NCBI RefSeq assembly: GCF_949628265.1
Contig: NC_088789.1
Coordinates: forward strand, 5,696,886-5,760,885
Length of the DNA: 64,000 bases
Source of the DNA: Cloeon dipterum
Taxonomy: Eukaryota > Arthropoda > Insecta > Ephemeroptera > Baetidae
Reading direction: 5' to 3'
How positions within the stretch are numbered: the first letter of the stretch is position 1; every line of letters starts with the position of its first letter. The notes beneath the pieces are model-generated. The model saw only the letters and a list, made by a program, of their open reading frames with translations. It searched no databases and was not told where the DNA came from. Positions 34,824 through 45,996 of the stretch are shown here, piece after piece. The position numbers and the translations under genes were made by a program.

Positions 34824-37800
34824 TTATTTGGACTTGGAGTTCTTCCTGGGTGAAGCGTTTGTGTTGAGGTCACTGGTGGATTTCCTTTTGCGCTTTTGCT
34901 TAAACTCGCCTGGCTTGATTTCTGAAGCCGCTGGAGGCGTTGCGAACATCGCCCTGGTGGTTCTTTTTGCCCTTGACATTACTCTCTGTTGGTACAACAC
35001 TTCAATCAGAACGATTAGGAATGCCATTGCCAATCCGATAAAAGTGAAGATGAAAATGCCCCCTGAAAGGTTGAAATGTAGGGTTAATTTTTCTAATTGA
35101 ATGAAATGGAATACCGATGCTCTCGAGCGAAATTCCTTCCGACTTAACGTCGCCCTCGCAAGTGTTTCGATGGCTTTGATTCCAGTGCTTAGACGTCAAC
35201 TCCTCAAGGTATCTATCTCGTTGCAAAACGAGCAGGCTGCAAAACCATGGTTTGGTTTTAGTATTTATAGATTGACGAGTGCATTTTAGTTTTTGAAACC
35301 GTATCATGACAAGATTCAATTGCAGCGTAAAAGTTTCACTTTATAATCTGCATATTTTATATTTACTCTGCGCCTAGTTTCGAAGAGAGAAGGGTGGCAT
35401 CATTCCGGACAGCCAAGGCAATTGGCTGCTCCCCAAAGACTTCACCGACCTCTGTCAGCCTGCAGTCTTGCAGCACTTCGTACTTGATCCACGTCGAGTC
35501 GTGAATGAACGCGAAAGAACCGTCCGGCCTTGCCAAAACCTGCACGCAACTTGATTAGCATTTCAATCCTAAAAAACTTAATAATCTGCCTTTCGTATTC
35601 CTTCGGCAGGCGTTTCTAAGAATCCACCGGTCCTGCCCAGTTGCTCCCAGATAATTTTGTACATTTCGCGGATGGGATAGTTCCACGTTCGGAACGCATT
35701 GGCTTCGGCGTTAGTTGCACTCTCCACACTTGCTACCCATTGTCTGCAAGTGAAAGCATAATGTTAAGTCGTTTTTTGGTATAGTCCAGTTTTACACACC
35801 TGTATAAAAGATCCTCAGCGTTTCTCATGTTATCGAAGAATTTTTCCGCCTTGCCACCCTTCTGCACAGCGTAGGCGACCCGCGTCTGCCTGGCCAGAGA
35901 CTCGAGCGAGTCGAGAGTACTCTGCGCTCGCTCGACGGTCAGGAAGGCAGCTAGATTAGACGTGAACGTTGAAAGCATCAGCACGACGAAGATCCAGTAT
36001 CCAAAAATTACTACTCGCACGCTCAATGGCTGCAATGAAAATGTTTTACTTTGGCTTTGAAATCGAGCAATTTGAGTTAGATAAATTAAAAAAAAATTAC
36101 ACGGACCCGCGGGCACTCTCCTCCTCCTTGTGGAGTGAACGACGTGGCTGCGAACCAGATGCTCTCGTAGTAGCTAAAACCTCTAAGGTTGTTCAGATTA
36201 ATTTTCCTCCTGAAATTATTATCAACCTTTATTTAATATATTACATACCTGCAGGGATAAGGATAGCGAGCTGGGTCGTTTCGATAGCTGAATGGCGACA
36301 TGATTTCAAAGAAGTAGATTATGAAGCTCATGGCAACCAGCGCCCCAAAAGTGCTGAACCACACGGCCGGAGAGAGCACAGTTGCGAATTTGAACAGCGA
36401 TTTTGAGATTTGAGGCACCATCGTGACTGAAATTGATTTTTCGTTTAATTTACGGCAACGCTATCATAGGGACCTTTGTACCAATCGAGAGGCCAACTCG
36501 TTCATAAGAAGGCTCCACAAAGTTAATGGCATCGTCCAGGTCACTTGTGACGGGCAACGGAGCAGCAATAATGTCAACGTCCTAAATACAAATCGACTTT
36601 ATAATATAATTTCAATCATATTTTCATTTGTTGTAATTTTATTGCCTTCTTTATGAGTTGTCCAATCACCCCATTGTAACTCAAGTCACTCTGCTTTGTA
36701 CCATAATCATTTATGCGAACGCCATTGAAGGTGAATGACCCCGTTTCGGAAAGTTTTTGCATCAAGTCCACGCAGTAGCCAATCCAACGGTTTCCATCCC
36801 TGTATGACCAAGGCTCGTCCTGTATGACCGAGTGAATTTTTATTTTATTAACTCCGCTTCACGTGGATGCAGCGCAGGTTGCATTGACTTACATCAGCGA
36901 AAGCTACTACCAATGTCACCTGCGGTGTATTCGACGTTCCCGGGCCTGCCGGCGCTTCCACCTGCCTCAAAATCGTTTGAATGCCGTACTTCTGCACCGT
37001 GCTCGACTGACGCTTCGATCTGTGCCTGCGTTCGGTTTCGTTCAGTTGAAACTTCTGGAGGGATAATATCTCCAGAACTGTCTGATAGCCGAGTACCTTT
37101 TTGTCCCAGTCGAACTCCAACGCTCGGTGATTTGGCAAGATCTTTGAAAAAATTATGTTACATAAAAGATATTTTGAGGTTTTAAAAATTAATACTTATA
37201 AGATGTTATGAGAATTTTTTCTAAAATTGAAACAGTAAAAAATAATGCAGAAAAGTAATTACAATAATAAACTGGTTATTAAGCACTATAGTTTCTCACA
37301 GCATTGATTTTTTTTAAATTTTTTTGCTGGTAAAATTCGAATTTTAATAGCTTCTCTCTAAACATATCATAAAACTTATCCTAAAATGCTGGTCCCTTAC
37401 TTCCAGAACTTGATTGCGGAATTTCGCCCTTAAAATTATCGCCTCTTCCTCCAAGTTTAGATCTAATTCGAGATTACAAAAATCCATTGGCCGCCTTGGT
37501 CGCCGAATCACAGAGAGATCTTTGCGTACCAAGTCGAGAAAAAGATCAGCAACGCGAGACAATACCACCGGCAGTATCTGAAAATTTACAAATATATGAA
37601 TACAATAAGCTTTCCTCCCCCAGTGCGGTCAATAACGCACGAGAAGGGTGAGGGTGGCGTTTTCACGGTGGTAATTTATGCACACGTAATGAGTAGGCAA
37701 ACATATTTGTGCAACCACAGTCGGTGGATAAACAAAAATATAATGACAAAGAGGCCTCCACGCGCAAGTATCTGTCTGTCAAATATTATTCCCAAATTGC

Positions 37801-40262
37801 AGTCCTGATGGCCTATAAGAAGTGCGCAAATTATACTAGAGAGCGGATTTCAGGCATCGACTTCAAGTCGCTACAACTTTCAACCACGACGAATTACTGC
37901 GATTGCTTCTCGCACACCCCAGTTGAAGAATTTAAAACGATGCAAATATTTTTATGTGCTGTTATGTGAGTACTTGATATGAGATTTTAAGTAAATTTTA
38001 AGATAATTCCATACCTGCTGTGATATCTGTTAATTTGAATTATTTTATTCCTGACTCATCAAATTGTGTTTATCTCCCTTATTTAATTGCTTCAACCAAA
38101 TCGCTGGGTACGCTATTTTTGTGTTTCATATTTACTTTACTGTATTAATTGACGAAAATTCCGTCAAATAAATTGCCGAAAAATTCAAAATTCTCATTTG
38201 TTAAAATTGTTTTAAACATGTGATTTACTTATATTTATTTGTATATTCTACAGTCCTTATACAGAATCTTAGTCTACAATAAAATCTGGAATTTAATAAA
38301 AACTTTTAGGATTTTCACAGTGTCAATCTCACATTAGGTTTTGCAGCAGTATTGTGTAAGAACGGAAAAGCTATAAATCCGTTTTCTCGCGCTATCTTCA
38401 ACCATTGAGGAGGAGGAAAGAACAAGGACGCGGCAGTCCACACACAAATCAATGCGCAAACGGGTTGTGTCCACCAATAAGGGGGTGCGTGATTTTCCAG
38501 CTTTGCATTGAACCCCGCATTTCGTTTCCTGAGATGGACAGCAGTGCGAGCAACCTCGAAAGCTCGCTGTCCAGCCTAGACTTTTTCTGGTCGGATTTCG
38601 AGCCTTGCCCGGCGGAGAACAAAATCGTGTCTCCGGCCAAAGACCCGTTTCGGCCGGAGAACAAGATCCCGCTTCCCGATTGCGAGCTTCTGGGTCCCAT
38701 CGACAGTTACGGACTGGCCGAGCTGTACTCGGGGGTGCGCAAGAGGAACGAGAGGGAACGCCAAAGAGTGCGGAGCGTCAACGAGGGCTTTGAGAAGCTG
38801 AGGAGCATGCTACCGAGCGAACAGTTCCTTGAGGTCACCAGCCAGAAGAGGCTAAGCAAAGTGGACGTGCTCAGGGCGGCCATACAGTACATCAATCACC
38901 TGCAGAGCCTGCTCGACTAGTATTCAAATTATTTGAGGAAGTTCTTATTCAATGAAAGGTGAGCTTGGTAGTCATGTTTTGCTCCTCACTCTATTTTTGA
39001 CGTGCATATTATAGAGCCCGATTAAAAACGGTGTCTGATTGCGTTTACATGTGCAATTACTGTCATTTTTGAACCAAAAAATCGCATTAGGTTTTTGTAT
39101 TAGGCATAATTATTTTTTCAAAAGTGTTGCGTGAGACCTCTTATGCTTTTTAGTCCTTTTACTGAAGAAACCTGAGCATTAAAATTAAATTTACAACAAC
39201 TGTTTTCTTAAGTATCAAATGAAACCTTTGTTTTTGGAGAACAGGAGCAAGAACTGGAAGCATCATTCAAAATTGGGCAGCACATCAAGGAAATTGACGG
39301 TCGAACCAGCGTGATTTCTTGCTCCGGAAGTTCCAAATGCAAATCGGCGAGGTCTGTGTCGAAAGGGCTCATCTCAAAGTCCAGCAAACAAGTGATGATT
39401 TTATCGGGACTAACCAACTTGCTTTTCAAGACCTAAATTATCCACGAGTTTTAAGTGAACAGCTTTTCAGCTAAAACAAACCTCATTGAAAATTTTGTTG
39501 ACTTGATTTGAAGTGTAAAATATTGCTAAATAGTCTTCTGGTTGGATGCTACTACTGAGAAAATCGAAGCTGTCTTCGTTTAAACCAACAAAGTAGAGAA
39601 TCTCGAGCTTAAACTCGTCGGCCAAGGTGTACTCCGCTGATATCATGTCTTCAAAATTTCTCAAATAGATCGTCACAGTTTCCTTTTAGAACAGAAACCT
39701 ACCTATCTCGGTCTGAAAAACGTACACTGCTCTTTTGCCTCCACGGGCCTCTATGTGATCCGTGATGGTCCTGAAGAAGGGCCCCGAGGTTAATTCTACT
39801 TGGAGGTACGGAGTTCCAGTGATGTTCGCGAGATCTCTAATCTGTGGCCAGCCTCCCAGTGTAAAATCGAAAATAGCATTCAGAGGCTCTGATAATGTTC
39901 TGCAAGCTTTTTAAAATTGATTAAAAAAATTAAAAATGTATCTTACGTCAATGCTTATTACAAACCTCTTCTAAAAGATTCTTCTGGATATCGTGAATCG
40001 TAAATAAGAGTTTTAAGGTATAGGTCGTGCTTATCAGAGTTGAAAAATTGTAGATCACGCAGTTTCGCCTCAAAATCTTGCGGAATGGCTTGTTGCATTT
40101 TGTCTATTAACATCACTAGAATTTTCAGAAGCGAATTTACAATTCGACAGATTAAAAGTTGATTCATTTTAACTCACAGTAGGTGACAGATGCGCCAAGA
40201 TCGTAGCAATTCGCTACCCCTAATGCAAGGAAAAAACACAAAATTACGGAAATGCACTTCAT
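34824..40262 (-). CDS. Ir8a: Ionotropic receptor co-receptor Ir8a
   Basis: Sixteen minus-strand exons give 902 aa: 40,262-40,178; 40,115-39,962; 39,899-39,703; 39,648-39,482; 39,432-39,226; 37,577-37,401; 37,141-36,893; 36,819-36,646; 36,581-36,482; 36,426-36,249; 36,209-36,107; 36,029-35,800; 35,743-35,590; 35,539-35,367; 35,236-35,115; 35,062-34,824. Order: signal peptide; amino-terminal domain of about 350 residues, which only co-receptor-type IRs keep; ligand-binding lobe S1; M1 about 520-543; pore with SFTPQGGGE; M3 with FTSNLAAFLTVER (619-631); S2 with FAFIHDSTWIKYE and CRLTEVGEVF; M4 about 826-847; basic tail. The S2 and M3 motifs match Ir8a better than Ir25a, from memory. Ir8a forms cation channels with tuning IRs in acid-sensing olfactory neurons. 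Two introns start with GC. The exon 2/3 joint has two in-frame solutions (ending 39,962 or 39,966), and exon 11 may end at 36,101. A bHLH gene lies in intron 5. Confidence 0.88.
38372..38400 (+). promoter_or_regulatory. TATA box and initiator of the nested bHLH gene
   Basis: TATAAAT at 38,372-38,378 is followed by a TCA initiator ending at 38,400, giving standard TATA-to-start spacing of about 28 nt. The predicted transcript would have a 5' UTR of about 134 nt before the ATG at 38,534. It also means the plus-strand frame upstream of that ATG, which has no ATG of its own, is 5' UTR. Confidence 0.65.
38534..38920 (+). CDS. Achaete-scute family bHLH transcription factor, ASCL3/4/5-like
   Basis: A single-exon frame of 128 aa, intronless like other achaete-scute genes. 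The first ATG downstream of a TATA/initiator pair sets the start. Residues 1-65 are acidic and Ser/Phe-rich (SSLDFFWSDFEP), a possible activation region. The bHLH fills the C-terminal half: basic region RKRNERERQRVRSVNEGF, helix 1 to LRSMLP, a longish loop (SEQFLEVTSQ), then KRLSKVDVLRAAIQYINHL in helix 2. The protein ends four residues after helix 2 (SLLD). RKRNERERQRV and the very short tail resemble vertebrate ASCL3/4/5 (the ASCb branch), not the proneural ASCa genes, whose basic region reads more like RRNARERNRV. It should bind E-boxes with a Daughterless-type partner. Its role in insects is not something I can state. It lies antisense inside Ir8a intron 5. Confidence 0.9.
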   Translation: MDSSASNLESSLSSLDFFWSDFEPCPAENKIVSPAKDPFRPENKIPLPDCELLGPIDSYGLAELYSGVRKRNERERQRVRSVNEGFEKLRSMLPSEQFLEVTSQKRLSKVDVLRAAIQYINHLQSLLD

Positions 40263-43132
40263 TCTATTTTGTCTCTTCCTATTGTGTGCACGACTAACTT
40301 ACAACTAAAATTGTTCCGCAATAATGTTCAATGTAGTGACACTCGCATTATGGATCGCCAGACTTGTTGCTTGGTCGCGAGGAGATAATGCCGCCGCTGT
40401 CGCATAGCTTTTACAACCGCAGAGATTGAATCGGTGGTAATTACACACAAAAAAAATCGAAGCTGGAATTGAATAAACTCACGCAACTAGCTTTGCTGTA
40501 AAATGTATTCAATAGTTTTGTGTCACATGCACACATTTTAATTTGGATATATTTTAAATAGAAAGCTTTAATAAAACCATGACTTTTTACAAATATTGAT
40601 TTTGTTTTGTGAATTACTTTAGTACTTGCAATTAGCTCCCCCTCCGGCGAGAGTTAAGTGTAGAACACAATAGCTCAACTAAACAGGTATAGGAAGTAAT
40701 TTATTTATTAACGCGTAATAACGAGTAGGTAAACACCAAAGAGCGGTGAGTAAACTGCATTGTCTGCATTTAGAACGTCAAGTTGTCAAGGATATATTTA
40801 AAAAATCCTATTATGGAAATAGGTCTTAATTTAAATTGAAAACTCCCTTTATTATTTGTGTATTTTTTCTTTTTTTGAATACTGGCCGGTAGACCACATA
40901 TGTGCCCGAAAAAATTAAAATCATAACGATGGAATTTTATTTATTTAATTTTAGAGAGGGTATTTAATATGAAATCGGATAAATTTTGTTAAAATATTAC
41001 CAGCAGCTCTTTTAATCTACGTTAAAAGTCAATGAACACTTTCAGCGTAGGATTTGAATTTTGAGAGTAAAGATTTGAGAAAAAAAATCAATAATTCTAT
41101 TAAAAGATAAGCAGATAAGATTTTTGAATGAAGTTATGTTTCCTGCAAGGAAAATTTAATCCTCATAAAATTTCAATTCTCGATTGTCACACATTTTTTA
41201 TATTTGATCCCGATCACATTAAAGCAAACATCAATATTTGATAGATCATTGTTGACCAATTTTTTGTGCTTAATAGCGCCATTCAAGACGCTTGTAAACG
41301 TCTCTCAAAAAGTAACCTTGGCCCTCAAAAGGCTCAGCAAAGGTGGGTGGAGTGGGGGGTTCAACGGTGCTTAATCGTCAGAAAGGAAACGCGCGAGAGG
41401 TGAGAGTTTTGCTTCTGCAAAAGAGCCGCATTTCTCTCTCGTAGCTGTGTGTGCCCGGTGATGCCTCCTTTCTTCGGGACGGTGCCGACCTGACTTGGGA
41501 TACAAAAGTCGTTGCTTTTAACAACAAGGTACACAACATTTTTGTGAGAGCAAGTTGATACGATTGTTTTAATTTTAAAATTTTACAGATATAAATTTTT
41601 TATCCCCCTTTTTTAAATTTTTTAAAATATGAAAATGCTTATTTATTACAATTTTTGTAACTATTAACAACAATACACGGAACTCAATATCATTGATTAA
41701 AAAGAGTTTTTATGTGTTGGAATTTCCGCTTCTCAACGCTTTACAAATGAATAGTTATTATGGCATCAAAGCGGTCCTATAGAGAATTTTGACAGTGACA
41801 ATTTTCATACCATTTATAAGTGCTATAAACTTTCTTTTCGTCTGCTATTCAAAGTAAGCATGTTTTCTAATGCTCCTTTTTCTGAATAGCAGCTGTTAAT
41901 ATATTTTGCTCCTTTTTTGCACACTTGCAGTACTAAGAAGCGACCTGGCTTTGTGTATACGCAAGGCGCATGTTCTCGTTCAGGCTGCTCGTGGCCCACA
42001 TTTCACTTTCCATGCTCCTTTGCACATCTTCAGCCTCGCTCAAACTCGATATCGGAACACGTAAACCAAGACTCTGTAGGAATTTTAGAAGAATTTGCGC
42101 AGATGAAACCGTTTTTAAATCTTCTTAAACTCTTCTTTTGGTGATTGTAGTTCACAAAATTGTAAACGATAAAATAGGAAGCGATTTTTGTAAATTTAGT
42201 TAAGCTACAATTTAGGCAGTTAACCAGAACAAAATACACCGTGGAGCAGAGAGAGAAGAGAAAAAGACCTAGAGAGGATCTAACACCTAGATGCAATCTT
42301 TTACTGGAGCTAAAAGACGTGCGCGAGCAGCGTCCTCAATTTCTCCAATAAACAAAAAGCGCAGCATTGAAAAATCTCACCTGCTTCCAGCTTATTCATT
42401 CTCTAGCTGAATAAAAAAATCGAAGGGCAGATTTGCCAGATTTTTGCTATTCATTATAAACAACGCGTTACAGCTTCCTTGCGTTTGCAAATTTAAAACT
42501 CAACTCCAAATATGAACCATAAGACAATTCAACGTGTAAACAATGAGCCACTTTAGAATTCACTGCGCAATACCGCAACTTTTCTGTCGGAGAGACGCGA
42601 GCGTGTTTAAAATGCAATACAGTTCAAAAACTAAATTCTGCATTGCATTTGAGCAAGGTCAATTGCATTATCTCATGATAGCTATGATGCCTAAAAATCT
42701 AATGCAACAGCAGCAATTCCGGAGTGTTGTTGCGCGCAAGCCAAAGTGAAAGTTTTGGCCCGAGCCAAGGAGAGTTTTGTTTTTATTCAAGCCACGCGCG
42801 CATCTCGATCATTTTTATTCCTCCAATCTAATCTCTCAATAAATCGGTCAGCGCCGAGTTGAAGGCTAAACGACTCCGACTTAATTTTTGTTTTGATTGC
42901 GCACTTAATAAAACAAAAATAAAATAAAAATTTGATCATTGTCACGCACTCTTTCTTCCTCATGCGGTTGTATAATATTTGGCGGTATTGCATAAACGGA
43001 CACGCTCACTACTTCGTAAAAAGTTTCCGCGTATGCATTGCGGCACGAAAACATTAATTTTAATACCGACCTCCGAAGTCTTGTGTACACATATCCGACT
43101 GACCACAGAGGTTTCTAATTTTCAGCAAATAA
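40263..43132. other. Intergenic region between Ir8a and the ABCH gene
   Basis: This stretch separates two divergent genes and should hold both promoters. About 40.3-40.45 kb is moderately GC-rich and is the likely Ir8a promoter. A second GC-rich block at 41.28-41.53 kb ends in AACAACAAG|GTACAC and may be a noncoding first exon of the ABCH gene. A splice acceptor (TTTTCAG) ends at 43,125, eight bases before the ABCH start codon. No other gene seen. Confidence 0.5.
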
Positions 43133-45978
43133 ATGTCGGCCGAGATGGACGTGCTACCCGACGTTGAGCTGGCGGTCAGCGTTCAAGATGCGTACAAATT
43201 CTACGGCTCAAAGAAAAAGCCTATCGTCGTTTTGAACCAGTTGAATATGACGGTCGCCAGAGGTTGCATGTAAAGCAAAAAACTATTTTTGTGTCGAATC
43301 AGCCGTTATTTCAAAACTATTCCAGTTACGGCCTGCTCGGCGCCAGCGGCTGCGGTAAAACCACTCTATTGACGTGCATAGTCGGCCGGAGAAAATTAAT
43401 GTCGGGTCAGATTTTGGTGCTCGGAGGGAAGCCAGGAACACCGGGCAGTGGCGTGCCTGGACCTAAAGTCGGCTATATGCCTCAAGTGCGTTTTTTTCTT
43501 TGTTGCTTGTTTGCTGATCCTCATATATTTTTTTACAAATTTTGTTATTTTAGGAAACGGCGTTGCTGAACGAATTCACGATACGAAACACAATGAACTA
43601 TTTTGGCAAAATTTACGGCATGACCACGGACGAGGTTGAAGACAGAATGCACCTACTGTGTGGAATTTTGGAGCTGCCGCCAAAGGACACACAAATTCTC
43701 CACCTCAGGTAGAACTTGTGACAGATTTTATGTCAATTTAACTCACCAAGCTATGTCAGCGGAGGACAAAAGAGGCGCGTCTCGCTGGCGGCCGCTTTGT
43801 TACACGACCCAGAACTGCTCATTTTAGACGAGCCGACCGTCGGAGTCGATCCAGTTTTGCGCCATAGGTCAGTTCCTATAAAGCAGTTTCATTTCCTCGC
43901 TTGAACGTCCGATCTTTGTTTCGCAGCATATGGGAGTACTTGGTAGAAATTACTCAGAAACAGAACAAGGCTGTGATTATTACTACGCACTACATAGAAG
44001 AGGCGCGGCAAGCTGACAAAGTAAGTTGAAAAATTCAATAAAAAGATTTAAAGAACCCAAGAAAAATTTAGATAGGCCTGATGCGTGAGGGAACCCTGTT
44101 GGCTGAGGACGCGCCCGAAAATCTGATCAGGAAGCATGACTGCGAAACGTTAGAGGACGTTTTCCTCAAGTTGAGCAGACGGCAGGAGGAGCTGAAGGAG
44201 CTTGGAATAACAAGCCAAAGCAGATCACCAGCCATTGAGCAATCTCAGGATAGTATTGAAAAGGAGCCACTGCCAGTAGTTAGAGTTCAGGTACTAATTA
44301 AATTCAGAGTTAAATCAGTATATGAAATCATGAAAAAATTTCTTCCGACACAGGATAAAGAACAGGAAGAGAGGAAAAAGATGAGAAAACTCAAACCTAC
44401 GATTCTAGGCGCGCTCCAGTCTCAACTGATGATGACTGCTCTTAGATATTACCGAAATCCAGGGTAAAAATTTAAATCATATGGATTTCATGACTCACAT
44501 AATATGACTTTTAAATTTTAGGTCTTTATATTTTTTGGTGATGTTCCCAATTCTGCAACTGCTCGTGTTTGTGTATGCGGTCGGCCACGAGCCTCGAAGT
44601 CTGCCCCTGGCCATCGTCAACGAGGAACTCAGTTTTGACAATGTGACCAACTGCGTGGGGCTAGCTGAGCCTGGCTGTGATCCTCCTTTCCTCAGCTGCA
44701 GACTTATGAATGAAATCAACCCCGAGCAAATCGTGCCAGTAAGTGACAGATTATTGAATTTTGTAACTTGAATCTACTTAATTGTCAATTAATTTGCAGC
44801 AATTTTACCTCACTTGGAACGAGTCATTAGATGCAGTCAAAAGTGGAAAGGTCAAAGGCGCTCTCCACATCGGCCCTAACTTCACAGAGGCGTGGAAGGA
44901 GCGCAGGGAGGTTTGGCAGGAAGTGAGCGACGAGTTGATTGACGACAGTGAAATCGCCGTGTCACTCGACATGTCTGGTAAAATTTGAAAAATATTCAAT
45001 GCTTTCTCCAAATTTTAAATTTTAAAATAACGTACTAAATTTGCCTACAGAGCTGCCAATCGCTCAGTTTTTGAGCAAGGAACTGCTGGCGAGCTACAAG
45101 AGATTTGCTAAACAGCTTCTCCAGGACTGCAATATATCAGCAAGGCATGGAGACACGCCAATCCAAGTGAAAATTATACATTGTTTTAATTATTCTAAGT
45201 TTTAATTTAATGATATGTGTAAATTTTCAGTTTCAAGAGCCGATATTCGGGCGAAACAGTCCCAACTTCACCGACTTTATGGCCTCAGGATCAATTTTGA
45301 CGTAATTTTTATTCGAATCATGATAAAAATGTCCTAATATTTTTCCTCAACTTCCAGTATTGTCTACTTCATGAGCTTAGGAATTACGTGTGTGATCATG
45401 GTCACCGAAACCATGGAAGGGATTTGGGACAGGGCATTGGTAGCAGGAGTAACGGAGCAGGAGGTGCTTGTCTCGCACATCGTCACCCAGACCATTCTCA
45501 TGATGATCCAAGTTTTCATTGTGCTCACTCTCAGTTTAGCCATTTTGAAACTGGAAAATGAAGGCTCCATTCTCCTCATTGCAGTTATCTGCCTAATTAT
45601 TGGCTGGTTTGGCGTTTTTATGGGTAAAATTAATTTTGTTAGAAAAAAAAAACAAAAAAATATATGAGTTAATTTCCAGGCGTCTTGATATCAATCTTCT
45701 GCAGCAACATCAACTCAGCGTCTTACTTATCACTGGGCAGCTTTGTGCCCGTAGTTTTCCTCTCTGGGATTGCGTGGCCTCTTGAAGGCATGGTGCCCGC
45801 CCTGCGCACCTACTCCGAGTTTCTGCCCATCACCAGGGCAACCACTACCCTACGAGCCATCATGTCCAGGGGCTGGGGAATCGAATACCCCGACGTCTAT
45901 AATGGCTTTGCCTACTCTGCTGTGTGGACAGTAATAGTGTCGATAATTTGCTTCATCGGCGTCAGGTACAAGAAGTGA
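43133..45978 (+). CDS. ABC transporter, subfamily H (ABCH half-transporter)
   Basis: Thirteen exons join in frame to 712 aa: 43,133-43,269; 43,326-43,485; 43,554-43,708; 43,751-43,867; 43,927-44,020; 44,072-44,290; 44,354-44,463; 44,522-44,738; 44,800-44,977; 45,051-45,166; 45,231-45,301; 45,358-45,623; 45,680-45,978. An in-frame TAA directly precedes the ATG. The nucleotide-binding domain comes first: Walker [10 protein letters not shown] (51-59), Q-loop Gln99, signature VSGGQ (153-157), Walker B LLILDEP (173-179), H-loop His211. The membrane domain follows, beginning near [16 protein letters not shown], with a large extracellular loop (NFT and NIS glycosylation sites) and a C-terminal group of helices. 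NBD-TMD order plus the ABC2-type tail ([21 protein letters not shown]) fits ABCH, a group found in arthropods but not mammals. Some insect members export lipids for the cuticle barrier; the substrate here is unknown. It probably works as a dimer. Confidence 0.93.
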
Positions 45979-45990
45979 CCTGAAGAGAGC

Positions 45991-45996
45991 AATAAA
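45991..45996 (+). terminator. Poly(A) signal AATAAA of the ABCH gene
   Basis: Perfect hexamer 13 nt after the stop codon, implying a very short 3' UTR. Longer forms are possible. Confidence 0.6.

Larger units (their letters stand above)
37578..39225 (-). other. Ir8a intron 5, 1.65 kb, containing a nested gene
   Basis: This is by far the longest Ir8a intron; the others are mostly 50-170 nt. Both flanking exons are phase 0, so a direct join is consistent. Apart from the nested plus-strand bHLH gene and its TATA promoter, the rest (37.6-38.3 and 38.95-39.2 kb) shows no convincing exon on either strand. An 86-codon plus-strand frame at 37,709-37,969 has no recognisable feature. Confidence 0.75.

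Noticed and set aside
36101..36107. Alternative donor CGT|GTAATT for Ir8a exon 11
   Set aside because: It would insert Val-Arg between pore and M3. The join at 36,107 gives ECPR-PLSVR, which fits the family spacing better, although its donor (GTCCGT) is weaker. Not fully settled.
37709..37969. 86-codon plus-strand frame in Ir8a intron 5
   Set aside because: Starts at GTG without ATG, has several Cys but no known motif, and no clear splice link to the nested bHLH gene.
38405..38533. N-terminal extension of the bHLH frame
   Set aside because: It would have to start at TTG. The first ATG is at 38,534 and the TATA/initiator place the extension in the 5' UTR.
39208..40262. Separate small secreted-protein gene upstream of the ionotropic receptor
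   Set aside because: The exons carry a signal peptide and an iGluR-type amino-terminal domain, keep phase with the receptor exons across the intron, and the combined length fits Ir8a, so one gene is the simpler reading.
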